Part shown: in pieces, positions 1-7,446 of the stretch | How the letters are laid out: each line of letters starts with the position of its first letter | Position numbering within the stretch: position 1 is the first letter of the stretch | Assembly: GCF_036763085.1 (NCBI RefSeq) | Contig: NZ_JBAIYU010000032.1 | Location: forward strand, 62,001 to 126,000 | DNA: 64,000 bases | Direction of reading: 5' to 3' | DNA from: JBAIYU01 sp036763085 | GTDB taxonomy: Bacteria; Bacillota; Negativicutes; DSM-1736; Dendrosporobacteraceae | Notes under the pieces: model-generated | What the model saw: only the letters and a program-made list of their open reading frames with translations | Databases searched by the model: none | Told to the model about the DNA's origin: nothing | Program-made: the position numbers and the translations under genes

Positions 1-832
1 CTGCACTATCATCTTTTGCAAGACGGGCAGACATTGTCTCTCTAACTGCTTTCGGCTGCTCGTAGATTTCTTTAATCATAAAGTGCTCGTAGCCGCCTTT
101 TTCCGCAGCTTCGGCATCCCAATGAACTTCAAAAACCTTCTTAGTTACAGGTACACCTTGGCGGTTCATTACCCACACTGAATCTTTAGTAACTATCGCC
201 ATTTCGCCATCACTTAAGATATAGGTCTTACGAGTGCGGCTGATAATAGCAGGTATGTCTGACGCAATGAAGTTCTCGCCTTCGCCAAGACCGATTACCA
301 GTGGATTATCTTGTTTAGTACAAATAATTTTATCTGGTTCATATTCGGACATGAACACGAGGGCATAAGATCCTTCAATAACATTTAAAACTTTCTTAAC
401 AGTTGATTCAAGATCACCGTCATAATAGTCCTCAACAAGATGCGCCACTACTTCAGTGTCGGTTTCGGATGTGAAAACATGCCCTTTAGCAATAAGCTGC
501 TCTTTAAGATGCAAGTAGTTTTCAATTATGCCGTTGTGAACAACTACAAACTTGCCGCTGCAGTCTGTGTGAGGATGGGAATTTACATCAGATGGTCTTC
601 CGTGGGTAGCCCACCGAGTATGACCTATACCAATATGACCTTGCGGACTTTTTCCTTCGACCTTTTTCTCTAAATTGCCGAGACGTCCTACGCTTTTTTC
701 AACATTTATTCTATTACCATCAAATACTGCAATACCGGCTGAATCATAGCCGCGGTATTCCAGTTTGGTTAAGCCTTCGATTAGAAAAGGAGCCGCTTCA
801 TTGGGCCCAATATAACCAACAATACCACACAT
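1..832 (-). CDS. glmS: Glutamine--fructose-6-phosphate aminotransferase, N-terminal part (cut by window edge)
   Basis: Makes glucosamine-6-phosphate from fructose-6-phosphate and glutamine in the cytoplasm, the entry step to UDP-GlcNAc. Residues 1-277 are visible; the SIS isomerase domains lie beyond base 1. The protein opens MCGIVGYIG, so Cys2 is the class II amidotransferase nucleophile after Met removal. The visible end (ARLAKDDSA) falls in the linker between the two halves. ATG at 832 follows a GGAGG site at a good distance. A glmS ribozyme lies directly upstream, so feedback by the product is expected. It follows glmM, which supplies the next pathway step. Identification is secure; the truncation is only the window edge. 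Confidence 0.97.
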   Translation of the reverse strand, partial: MCGIVGYIGPNEAAPFLIEGLTKLEYRGYDSAGIAVFDGNRINVEKSVGRLGNLEKKVEGKSPQGHIGIGHTRWATHGRPSDVNSHPHTDCSGKFVVVHNGIIENYLHLKEQLIAKGHVFTSETDTEVVAHLVEDYYDGDLESTVKKVLNVIEGSYALVFMSEYEPDKIICTKQDNPLVIGLGEGENFIASDIPAIISRTRKTYILSDGEMAIVTKDSVWVMNRQGVPVTKKVFEVHWDAEAAEKGGYEHFMIKEIYEQPKAVRETMSARLAKDDSA

Positions 833-863
833 TGGGTAATCCTCCAAAAAGTAAGATTTGTTT

Positions 864-1004
864 CTGCTTAAGCCGCTTTGTTCCGAAAGTCGCCTTTCGG
901 GTTTGTCGGCTGTTTTACGACCACAGTGGCCGAGAGGCATCCGCTGACAGTTTCGATAAACCTCTTCCTCGTCAACTTGCAAATTAGAAGCAAGTACCAG
1001 CGCT
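864..1004 (-). ncRNA. glmS ribozyme (glucosamine-6-phosphate-activated self-cleaving RNA)
   Basis: Read on the minus strand the element starts AAAGCGCTGG, with the expected cleavage between A1004 and G1003. P1 is formed by ACTTGC and GCAAGT. Next comes GTTGACGAGG and GGTTTATCGA, then GCGGATGCCTC, the conserved core words of the family. A P4 stem (AGCCG/CGGCT) encloses a P4.1 hairpin with the GGCGA loop. The core ends about 30 bases before the glmS start codon. In this family glucosamine-6-phosphate is the cofactor for cleavage, and the cut message is degraded. The match was made by eye; the exact 3' border is approximate. Confidence 0.93.
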
Positions 1005-1008
1005 TTAA

Positions 1009-1041
1009 TTATTTTTGGTAAAAATTCATATATCTATCCAT
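1009..1041 (-). CDS. Possible 10-codon leader reading frame before the glmS ribozyme
   Basis: ATG at 1041 opens MDRYMNFYQK followed by TAA, ending only five bases before the ribozyme cleavage site. A Shine-Dalgarno-like AAGGGCGGTGAGAT sits immediately upstream, as good as those of many ribosomal genes here. No family is recognised. It could be a leader peptide whose translation changes ribozyme folding, or chance. Nothing in the sequence proves that it is translated. Confidence 0.4.
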   Translation of the reverse strand: MDRYMNFYQK

Positions 1042-1062
1042 ATCTCACCGCCCTTCTTTAGT

Positions 1063-1137
1063 TTTATCCGAGGACTAACCCGCTCTAATACTCCCATACT
1101 CTATAAAGGGAGTAAAGCGGCTAAGTCCCTGGATAAA
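1063..1137 (-). other. Long imperfect hairpin in the glmS leader
   Basis: Two arms of about 30 bases pair across a short AT-rich loop. TTTATCC pairs with GGATAAA, GGACT with AGTCC, CCGCT with AGCGG and ACTCCC with GGGAGT, with small internal loops between the blocks. It lies between the predicted glmS promoter and the ribosome site of the 10-codon frame. It has no U-tract and does not look like a terminator. A second smaller hairpin (AATTCA..GGAGT / ACTCC..TGAATT) lies next to it at 1141-1184. Confidence 0.6.
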
Positions 1138-1205
1138 TTCGACTATAAATTCAGATGGAGTACAAACTCCACATGAATTAAGTCTCATTTGATACATATA
1201 TACGC

Positions 1206-1229
1206 AAAGGAGCACATTTGTGCTCCTTT
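1206..1229 (-). other. 11-bp perfect hairpin at the predicted 5' end of the glmS transcript
   Basis: AAAGGAGCACA and TGTGCTCCTTT form an 11-bp stem with a two-base spacer. On the minus strand it is followed by GCGTATAT rather than a T-run, so it is a poor terminator for glmM. It begins one or two bases after the transcription start expected from the promoter at 1238-1266, where a hairpin would shield the 5' end of the RNA. Confidence 0.6.
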
Positions 1230-1237
1230 ACTCTAAT

Positions 1238-1266
1238 ATTTTAATACAATAATCATATTTGGTCAA
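1238..1266 (-). promoter_or_regulatory. Predicted sigma-A promoter for glmS
   Basis: On the minus strand TTGACC (1266-1261) is followed by a 17-base spacer and TAAAAT (1243-1238). Each box matches consensus at five of six positions. It lies in the gap after glmM, so glmS can be transcribed apart from the cdaA operon. The expected start is near 1231, giving a leader of about 227 bases before the ribozyme cut. Confidence 0.6.
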
Positions 1267-1311
1267 CTTATGTTTATTGTGCAGCTAACAAGGAAAGTAC
1301 CTTATTTTTTA

Positions 1312-2655
1312 CTATCCTTGCTGCTGTTTAATTGTGTCGGCAATGCCATGAACAATCTTTTCTAACTGAGGTAAAGTTGGACCTTCGGCCATCACGCGAA
1401 TAAGCTGTTCTGTTCCAGAAGGCCGCACAAGAATACGCCCGCTGTCCCCTAGCTCATCTTCCCCAGCTTTAATAGCCTCACTTATGACGTTATTATCTTG
1501 CCAACCATCTTTAGTCATAACCCGGACATTTACCAATAGCTGCGGAAAACGTGTCATTAATGCTGCAAGCTCTGAAAGTTTTTTGCCGCTTTTTCGGATT
1601 GAACAAACCAGTTTAAGAGCGGTAATAAGACCGTCACCGGTTGTACTGAACTCATTAAATATTATATGGCCCGATTGTTCGCCGCCGAGTGAATAGCCGT
1701 TTTCTCGCATGTTTTCTAGCACATAACGATCACCCACTGGAGTGATTTCGACCTTACCGCCCGCTTTCTTGATCGCTTGATGCAAACCAATATTACTCAT
1801 GACTGTAGCTACTAAAGTATTATCTTTCAGCTTATTCTGCTTCATTAGTTCAAGCGCACATATTACCATAATCTGATCGCCATCAACAAGCGCCCCTGTC
1901 TCATCAACTGCTAAACAGCGGTCAGCATCTCCATCGTGAGCTATTCCTAAGTCGGCTTTATGTTCAAGAACAGCTTTTTGCAGGGCCTCCATATGAGTAG
2001 AGCCACAATTCTTATTAATGTTAATGCCATTTGGGCTGTCATTTATGATTATAACGTCAGCTCCCAAACGTTTAAAAACTGCAGGCGCTACCTCGAATGC
2101 CGCTCCATTAGAGCAATCGACTACGATTTTTAATCCAGCAAAGTCGCCTTCAACAGCAGTTATCGCATAGTCGATATACTCATTAATTAAATCATGGCGA
2201 CATTCGATAGTTCCCACACCGTCAGCCGTAGGGCGTGATAGCTCATCATTACTTGATAAGACTAAGTCTTCAAGTTTATCCTCTACAGCATCAGGAAGCT
2301 TGTAGCCTGTTCCAGCAAAGAATTTAATGCCATTATCCGGAAATGGATTGTGCGAAGCTGAAATAACTACTCCAGCCTGAGCATTTAGTTTACGTGTTAG
2401 ATAAGCTACTGCTGGGGTTGGAACTACACCAGCTAAAATAGCCTTTCCACCAGCTGAGCAAATTCCGGCTGCTAAGGCCGCCTCAAGCATCTGCCCAGAA
2501 ATACGAGTATCTCTTCCAATTACAACAATAGGCTGACAATGTGATTCCTCTCCAAAGAAAGCAGTTGCTGCTCTACCTAAACGAAAAGCCAATTCTGGCG
2601 TTAACTCTTTATTTGCTAAACCTCTTACTCCATCTGTCCCAAAAAGTCTACCCAT
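1312..2655 (-). CDS. glmM: Phosphoglucosamine mutase
   Basis: Converts glucosamine-6-phosphate to glucosamine-1-phosphate on the way to UDP-GlcNAc. The 447-residue length matches the family. Ser101 in SASHNP is the phosphorylated active-site serine, DGDADR at 241-246 binds Mg, and RPSGTEQLIRV near the C-terminus is the phosphate-binding loop. The start is ATG at 2655, giving MGRLFGTDGVRG as in relatives. An upstream in-frame TTG at 2712 would add 19 unconserved residues and was not used. The AGGGAG site is rather far (13 bases) from this ATG. It lies 37 bases after the FAD-dependent gene and before glmS, the usual order after cdaA-cdaR. Confidence 0.97.
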   Translation of the reverse strand: MGRLFGTDGVRGLANKELTPELAFRLGRAATAFFGEESHCQPIVVIGRDTRISGQMLEAALAAGICSAGGKAILAGVVPTPAVAYLTRKLNAQAGVVISASHNPFPDNGIKFFAGTGYKLPDAVEDKLEDLVLSSNDELSRPTADGVGTIECRHDLINEYIDYAITAVEGDFAGLKIVVDCSNGAAFEVAPAVFKRLGADVIIINDSPNGININKNCGSTHMEALQKAVLEHKADLGIAHDGDADRCLAVDETGALVDGDQIMVICALELMKQNKLKDNTLVATVMSNIGLHQAIKKAGGKVEITPVGDRYVLENMRENGYSLGGEQSGHIIFNEFSTTGDGLITALKLVCSIRKSGKKLSELAALMTRFPQLLVNVRVMTKDGWQDNNVISEAIKAGEDELGDSGRILVRPSGTEQLIRVMAEGPTLPQLEKIVHGIADTIKQQQG

Positions 2656-2692
2656 ACTATTAAGTAATCTCCCTTCTATTACGTTATGTTTT

Positions 2693-4288
2693 TTAATATC
2701 TATATTTTCCAATTAAAGCCAGAGCTGCATTAAGACCATCCAAAGCGGCGCTCATAATTCCGCCCGCATAACCTGCACCTTCACCTATCGGATAAAGGCC
2801 CTCAGTGTTTTCAGAAACAAAATCACTATTTCTGATAATTCTTACGGGTGCAGAGGTTCTTGTTTCCACACCAGTCATTACGGCATCATTATGATCAAAG
2901 CCTCGTATTTTACGGCCAAAGTCGGGAAGAGCTTCGGCTAATGTATCAGTAACAAATCTTGGCAGACACTGGCGAAGATCTACTGCCGCGATACCAGGAT
3001 TGTAGCTAGGATTTACTAAAAATGACTCACTTCCAGATTTGCCGGCTAAAAAATCCCCTACTGTTTGTACTGGCGCAAAATAATTTCTCCCAGCAGCCTG
3101 ATAAGCAAGTGACTCGTACTTGCGTTGGAATTCAATACCGTCAAGTATACTATTGCCGTAGTCAGAAGGATTAACATTAACAACTAATGCGCTATTGGCT
3201 ATACCTGAAGCTCTATTATAATAACTCATACCGTTTGTAACTACTTGACCTTGTTCGGAGGCAGCAGCAACTACAATCCCACCCGGACACATACAGAAGG
3301 AATAGGCTGTACGTCCAGTATCTTTGGTATGATATACTAGCGCATAGTCTGCCGCTGATAAATTCGGATGACCAGCAGTTATCCCATATTGAGCCCTATC
3401 AATAAGCTCTTGAGGATGCTCAATTCTTACTCCAATAGCAAAAGGCTTTGCTTGCATAGCAACCTGATTTTTATGAAGCATATAATAAGTATCGCGCGCA
3501 CTATGCCCAATGCCGAACAGCGCTGTTGTACAAGGAATATATCTTCCATCCTCTAGCATTAGGCCTTTGAGTTTGCCCTCTTTGACATCTATATCAGTAA
3601 CCATTGTTTCAAATTCAACCTGGCCGCCAAATTCTATGATACTTTTGCGGATGTATTTTACTACCTCTCGCAGTTTATCTGTTCCTATATGCGGTTTATG
3701 CAAATATTTAATTTCTGGCGGGGCACCAGCCTCGACTAATAGATCTAAAACATCACGCATTCTTGGGTCATTCACCCTTGTTGTAAGCTTACCATCAGAA
3801 AAAGTTCCTGCTCCACCTTCACCAAATTGAACGTTTGAAACTTCATCAAACTTTCCTGTCCGCCAAAAATTAGTTATATCCTGAGTTCTTCTATCAACAT
3901 CTCTACCACGTTCTAGTACCAGTGGCTTATAGCCATAGTTTGCTAAAGTTAGGCCAGCGAGCATTCCTGCAGGCCCTAGCCCTACAACAACTGGTCTATG
4001 CTCAAGCGGTCTATTACCATAAGCAACAGGCTGACCTACTGCTTGAGATACCATTGTTACTTCTTTATCGCCACGCAGTCGTGCAAGAGCTTGGCCTTCA
4101 GGTGATGCAATCTTAACATCAAGAGTATATACAAAGTTTATGTTGTTCTTGCGTCTGGCATCAAGTGCTTTACGTACAAGGACCACCTCAAGCACAGCCT
4201 GAGGTGGCAAATTTAGACGTTTAGCAGCTAACTTAGCCATTGCCGTATTATCATCAATTGGCACACGGAAGTTAGTTATCCTTAACAA
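2693..4288 (-). CDS. FAD-dependent dehydrogenase of the COG2509 type, function unknown
   Basis: A 531-residue soluble flavoprotein. Residues 103-108 (GLGPAG) inside VVVGLGPAGMLAGL form the dinucleotide-binding turn after a roughly 95-residue N-terminal domain. GEGGAGTFSDGKL and the C-terminal GEGAGYAGGIMSAALDG are typical of this family, where the last forms the second FAD contact. The start is TTG at 4288, eight bases after TTAGGAGAG; no ATG fits the conserved N-terminus. It sits between cdaR and glmM with gaps of 24 and 37 bases, so it is co-transcribed with c-di-AMP and amino-sugar genes. The substrate is unknown, and context alone does not prove a wall role. Confidence 0.85.
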   Translation of the reverse strand: MLRITNFRVPIDDNTAMAKLAAKRLNLPPQAVLEVVLVRKALDARRKNNINFVYTLDVKIASPEGQALARLRGDKEVTMVSQAVGQPVAYGNRPLEHRPVVVGLGPAGMLAGLTLANYGYKPLVLERGRDVDRRTQDITNFWRTGKFDEVSNVQFGEGGAGTFSDGKLTTRVNDPRMRDVLDLLVEAGAPPEIKYLHKPHIGTDKLREVVKYIRKSIIEFGGQVEFETMVTDIDVKEGKLKGLMLEDGRYIPCTTALFGIGHSARDTYYMLHKNQVAMQAKPFAIGVRIEHPQELIDRAQYGITAGHPNLSAADYALVYHTKDTGRTAYSFCMCPGGIVVAAASEQGQVVTNGMSYYNRASGIANSALVVNVNPSDYGNSILDGIEFQRKYESLAYQAAGRNYFAPVQTVGDFLAGKSGSESFLVNPSYNPGIAAVDLRQCLPRFVTDTLAEALPDFGRKIRGFDHNDAVMTGVETRTSAPVRIIRNSDFVSENTEGLYPIGEGAGYAGGIMSAALDGLNAALALIGKYRY

Positions 4289-4312
4289 TTAATTCTCTCC
4301 TAACGTGATTCT

Positions 4313-5233
4313 TTACTTCTTCTTTTCAACACTAATATGTGCAGTTATTGTTTTTTTAGCAGTTGTTATACCATCTTTTATTTCAAGTTTTACTTCTTTT
4401 GTAATGTCTTTATCTATACCTATCATACTAATTGGTTCTGTATATAAAAATTCCACTTGATCTATTAGCTTCTTTTCACCATATATTTCAACTTTTGCTG
4501 GTTCAATTGCAATGTTTTTTAAGACCACTCCAGCAGGCAGCTCGCCTGCAATCAGCGCACGTATATCAACAGTTTTCTTGTTAGGTCCTGGCACTAAAGA
4601 TGTTGTAATACTTATATGAGTCGGACTAACTTTTATCCCTTCCACTTCTTTCCCGTCATTATTAAGCGGAACTAGCGGAATATTTGCGCTAAAATCACCT
4701 GTTTTCCCTGTAAGATCTACATGAGCAACCACTCTTGCGACCGTGTCAATCAGAGTACGAGGACCCTCTATAACAACTGTGTTAGCTTCTGGAAAAACCT
4801 TACTGATATTTGCTCCATCAGTTGTGGTTCCTGAAAACGTAACATCAATAGGAAACGAACGAGAAACATTTTTATCAAGCTGTAATGTTATTCTGTCCGG
4901 ATTTATGTCGACTATGTCTAGTCCGTTCGGTATAGCAGTACGAACTTTCACTGTTTGCCGTCCCTCACTGACCCCTGATAAATCTATATATGCTTTAACA
5001 TCCTGATTATTCAATACCGCTATTACACTGCGCGGCCCACGGATTTTCACTCGTACTGAATCTGCAGCGTCACGCACAGTATGACCAGCAACTACATTCC
5101 TAACTTCCAAAGGAACCTGCATGCTAATATCAATTGGCGGATTTTGTTCGTTCATTACGTAAACCCATAATATTATTGCAAAAATAAGAGCCAGTATCTT
5201 AGCAGTAAGATTTTTCTGCGGGAAGTTATCCAT
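4313..5233 (-). CDS. cdaR: CdaA regulatory protein CdaR (YbbR domains)
   Basis: Membrane-anchored regulator that binds and modulates the diadenylate cyclase CdaA. One N-terminal membrane segment (about residues 12-30, ILALIFAIILWVYV) is followed by repeated YbbR domains of about 80 residues rich in beta strands, such as DVTFSGTTTDG and VVIEGPRTLID. The end is lysine-rich (VEKKK). ATG at 5233 overlaps the cdaA stop as TAATG and has GGAGG 11 bases upstream. The in-frame TTG at 5251 was rejected. This coupling is the standard cdaA-cdaR arrangement. Confidence 0.94.
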   Translation of the reverse strand: MDNFPQKNLTAKILALIFAIILWVYVMNEQNPPIDISMQVPLEVRNVVAGHTVRDAADSVRVKIRGPRSVIAVLNNQDVKAYIDLSGVSEGRQTVKVRTAIPNGLDIVDINPDRITLQLDKNVSRSFPIDVTFSGTTTDGANISKVFPEANTVVIEGPRTLIDTVARVVAHVDLTGKTGDFSANIPLVPLNNDGKEVEGIKVSPTHISITTSLVPGPNKKTVDIRALIAGELPAGVVLKNIAIEPAKVEIYGEKKLIDQVEFLYTEPISMIGIDKDITKEVKLEIKDGITTAKKTITAHISVEKKK

Positions 5234-6051
5234 TATTGAGACTGCCTCCAATTTAGAAAGTCACTTAGTGGTGATGGTCTATTAGTAAATAACGGACGCA
5301 GAGTTTGAATCAATTCTTCTGTATCAAGGTATCTTACTAGCCGTCCGCTCTTCGCTACCGAAATAATCCCAGTTTCTTCACTTACTACTATTACAATTGC
5401 ATCCGTTTGTTCGGTAACCCCAATCGCTGCTCTATGTCTTGTCCCAAGTTCTTTGTTTAGGCTATGATCGTCAGTGAGCGGCAGCAGACATCCCGCAGCT
5501 AAAACTCGATTTCCGCGAATAATTGCAGCACCATCATGTAAGGGAGTATTAGGGATAAACATATTAATGAGAAACTCTTGAGACACTAAACCGTCTACCT
5601 GAATTCCTGAGTCACTATAATCATTCAGTCCAGTACCTCTTTCAAGTACAATAAGCGCCCCAATTTTATTTTTAGCAAGTACAGCTGCAGCATTTGCAAT
5701 TTCAGTTATAAGAGATTCCGTCTCTTCCTGATTTAACAAGGCGTTCTTACCAAATAGCTTTCCACGCCCCAAATGTTCCAGCGTTCGCCGTAATTCTGGC
5801 TGAAATACGACCGGAAGCGCTACCAGTACAACTGTCATTGTCTTTTGCATTAGCCAATAGATAACATTAAGACCAAGCCATCTGCTTACTAGGGTGATAA
5901 TTAAAAGGACAATCAGCCCTTTAAGCAACGCCAATGCTCTTGTATCTTTTATCATAACGTAAAGCTTATAAAGCACAACCGCTACGATGAGAATATCTAA
6001 AATATCCAACAAGCTAATTGTTGAAATTAATCCTTGGATCTGTGCAAGCAT
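5233..6051 (-). CDS. cdaA: Diadenylate cyclase (c-di-AMP synthase)
   Basis: Makes cyclic di-AMP from two ATP at the membrane. Three hydrophobic segments fill the first 80 residues. The DAC domain follows with the catalytic DGA at 173-175 and RHR at 205-207, numbered from the start used here. ATG at 6051 has GAGGAG seven bases upstream; an in-frame TTG at 6066 overlaps that site and was rejected. Length 272 fits the CdaA class. It is the first gene of the cdaA-cdaR-FAD-glmM block, linking potassium/osmotic and wall signalling with amino-sugar synthesis. No strong promoter was seen upstream. Confidence 0.97.
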   Translation of the reverse strand: MLAQIQGLISTISLLDILDILIVAVVLYKLYVMIKDTRALALLKGLIVLLIITLVSRWLGLNVIYWLMQKTMTVVLVALPVVFQPELRRTLEHLGRGKLFGKNALLNQEETESLITEIANAAAVLAKNKIGALIVLERGTGLNDYSDSGIQVDGLVSQEFLINMFIPNTPLHDGAAIIRGNRVLAAGCLLPLTDDHSLNKELGTRHRAAIGVTEQTDAIVIVVSEETGIISVAKSGRLVRYLDTEELIQTLRPLFTNRPSPLSDFLNWRQSQ

Positions 6052-6232
6052 AGAAAAACTCCTCAAATATTCTTCATTATGCTATTCTCCCCAATATCAG
6101 GAAATACCTTTATTGTTATGCGCAATTTTTTCTATTTAAATACCTTCTTCTCCAATTAAGAAGGAGTAATTACTCTAATTAGTTATTATCCTATATCTTT
6201 ACTCCGACATGAAAATGAAAGTCGATCATTAC

Positions 6233-6263
6233 AAAAAGACCTCCCGCATTTTAGCGAGAGGTC
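6233..6263 (-). terminator. Rho-independent terminator after ilvE
   Basis: GACCTCTCGC and GCGGGAGGTC pair around a six-base loop and are followed by TTTTTG on the minus strand, ten bases after the ilvE stop. It separates ilvE from the cdaA block. Confidence 0.88.
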
Positions 6264-6272
6264 GATTACTTT

Positions 6273-7346
6273 TTAGGCTTTTGTTACCGTTTCAACCCAA
6301 TTGAACTTATCTTCAACTTCACCATATTGTAAACCTGTTACATAATCGTAAAGCTTTTGGGCAAATTCCCCGGTTTTGTTATCGTTGATTATTAATTTTT
6401 CGCCTTTCCAGGATAATTCGCCGACAGGAGAGATTACTGCAGCTGTGCCAGTACCAAAAACTTCTTCAAGCTGCCCTTTAGCGTGAGCTTCAAATACTTC
6501 ATCAATTGATATTCTACGTTCAGTCGCTTTAAATCCCCACTCTTTTGCTATTTCAAGCACAGTTTTTCTAGTTATTCCGCCTAAAATACTGCCTGTAAGA
6601 GCAGGGGTAATAATTTCACCATTTATTTTGAAGAAGATATTCATAGCGCCTACTTCTTCAATATATTTTCTTTCAATACCATCCAGCCAAAGAGTTTGTG
6701 CATAGCCAACTTTTTTAGCATCCACGGCTGCTCTGAGGCTCGCAGCATAATTACCGAGTGTCTTAGCTTCACCTAAGCCACCGGGAACTGCACGAACATA
6801 CTTATCTTCAACTCTGATTTTAACAGGATTAAAACCAGCGGCGTAATAAGCACCAACAGGAGATAGTATTATAGCCATTTTATAGTTCTCAGCTACTCTA
6901 AGTCCAAGGTATGGATCAGTTGCAAAGATAAAGGGCCGTATATAAAGACTCGTCCCCTGCTTCGCCGGAACCCAGTTTTTTTCTATTTCAATAAGTTTTA
7001 AGAGCGCCTTATGTACTAAGTCTACGTCTACTCTTGGAATGCACAGCACATCAGCCGACCTGTTCAGACGGTTTAAATATTCTAGTGGTCTAAATAATAC
7101 CACACGATCGTCAACTGTTCTAAAGGCTTTCATACCCTCGAAAATTCCTTGACCATAATGAAGTGTGGTGTTAGCCGGGCTTACACTAAACTCATGATAC
7201 GGAACTATTCGCGGATTATGCCAACCATCCTGAGGGTTATAATCCATTTCAAACAGGTGATCTGTAAAATAATTGCCAAAACCGAGTGAGTTTTCATCAG
7301 GTAAGGTTCCTGGATTATCAGTCTTAATGATAGTTATATCTGACAT
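6273..7346 (-). CDS. ilvE: Branched-chain-amino-acid aminotransferase (long, BCAT-II type)
   Basis: PLP enzyme that interconverts branched-chain 2-oxo acids and Leu, Ile or Val with glutamate. The PLP lysine is Lys195 in EAKTLGNYAAS; the family-typical LHYGQGIFEGMKAFR near residue 65 and the C-terminal FGTGTAAVISPVG, which contacts the cofactor phosphate, are both present. Length 357 matches the longer type rather than the 300-residue E. coli type. ATG at 7346 lies ten bases after GGAGG; the TTG two codons earlier is too close to that site. It follows the arg cluster but has its own terminator, and a strong hairpin separates it from argH. Confidence 0.95.
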   Translation of the reverse strand: MSDITIIKTDNPGTLPDENSLGFGNYFTDHLFEMDYNPQDGWHNPRIVPYHEFSVSPANTTLHYGQGIFEGMKAFRTVDDRVVLFRPLEYLNRLNRSADVLCIPRVDVDLVHKALLKLIEIEKNWVPAKQGTSLYIRPFIFATDPYLGLRVAENYKMAIILSPVGAYYAAGFNPVKIRVEDKYVRAVPGGLGEAKTLGNYAASLRAAVDAKKVGYAQTLWLDGIERKYIEEVGAMNIFFKINGEIITPALTGSILGGITRKTVLEIAKEWGFKATERRISIDEVFEAHAKGQLEEVFGTGTAAVISPVGELSWKGEKLIINDNKTGEFAQKLYDYVTGLQYGEVEDKFNWVETVTKA

Positions 7347-7378
7347 ATACAAAGCCCCTCCTTGCCCTTAAAAGTATT

Positions 7379-7423
7379 GTTTCCAAAACCTGCTCAAAAA
7401 ATTTAAAAGCAGGTTTTGGAAAC
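7379..7423 (-). terminator. 16-bp hairpin after argH (terminator-like)
   Basis: GTTTCCAAAACCTGCT and its exact complement pair around a 13-base A/T loop, 23 bases after the argH stop. No long T-run follows on the minus strand, though TACTTTT lies a few bases on. It probably ends or trims the arginine operon transcript before ilvE. Confidence 0.6.
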
Positions 7424-7446
7424 TATCACGAGCTAAATTAAATTTA

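Noticed and set aside
440..673. A 77-codon plus-strand frame opposite glmS
   Set aside because: Antisense of the conserved glutaminase domain, without a ribosome site.
1206..1229. Hairpin considered as the glmM terminator
   Set aside because: No T-run follows on the minus strand and its position right at the predicted glmS start fits a 5' hairpin better.
6164..6175. Palindrome GAGTAATTACTC upstream of cdaA considered as an operator
   Set aside because: A single 12-base AT-rich palindrome with no convincing promoter boxes next to it is expected by chance.
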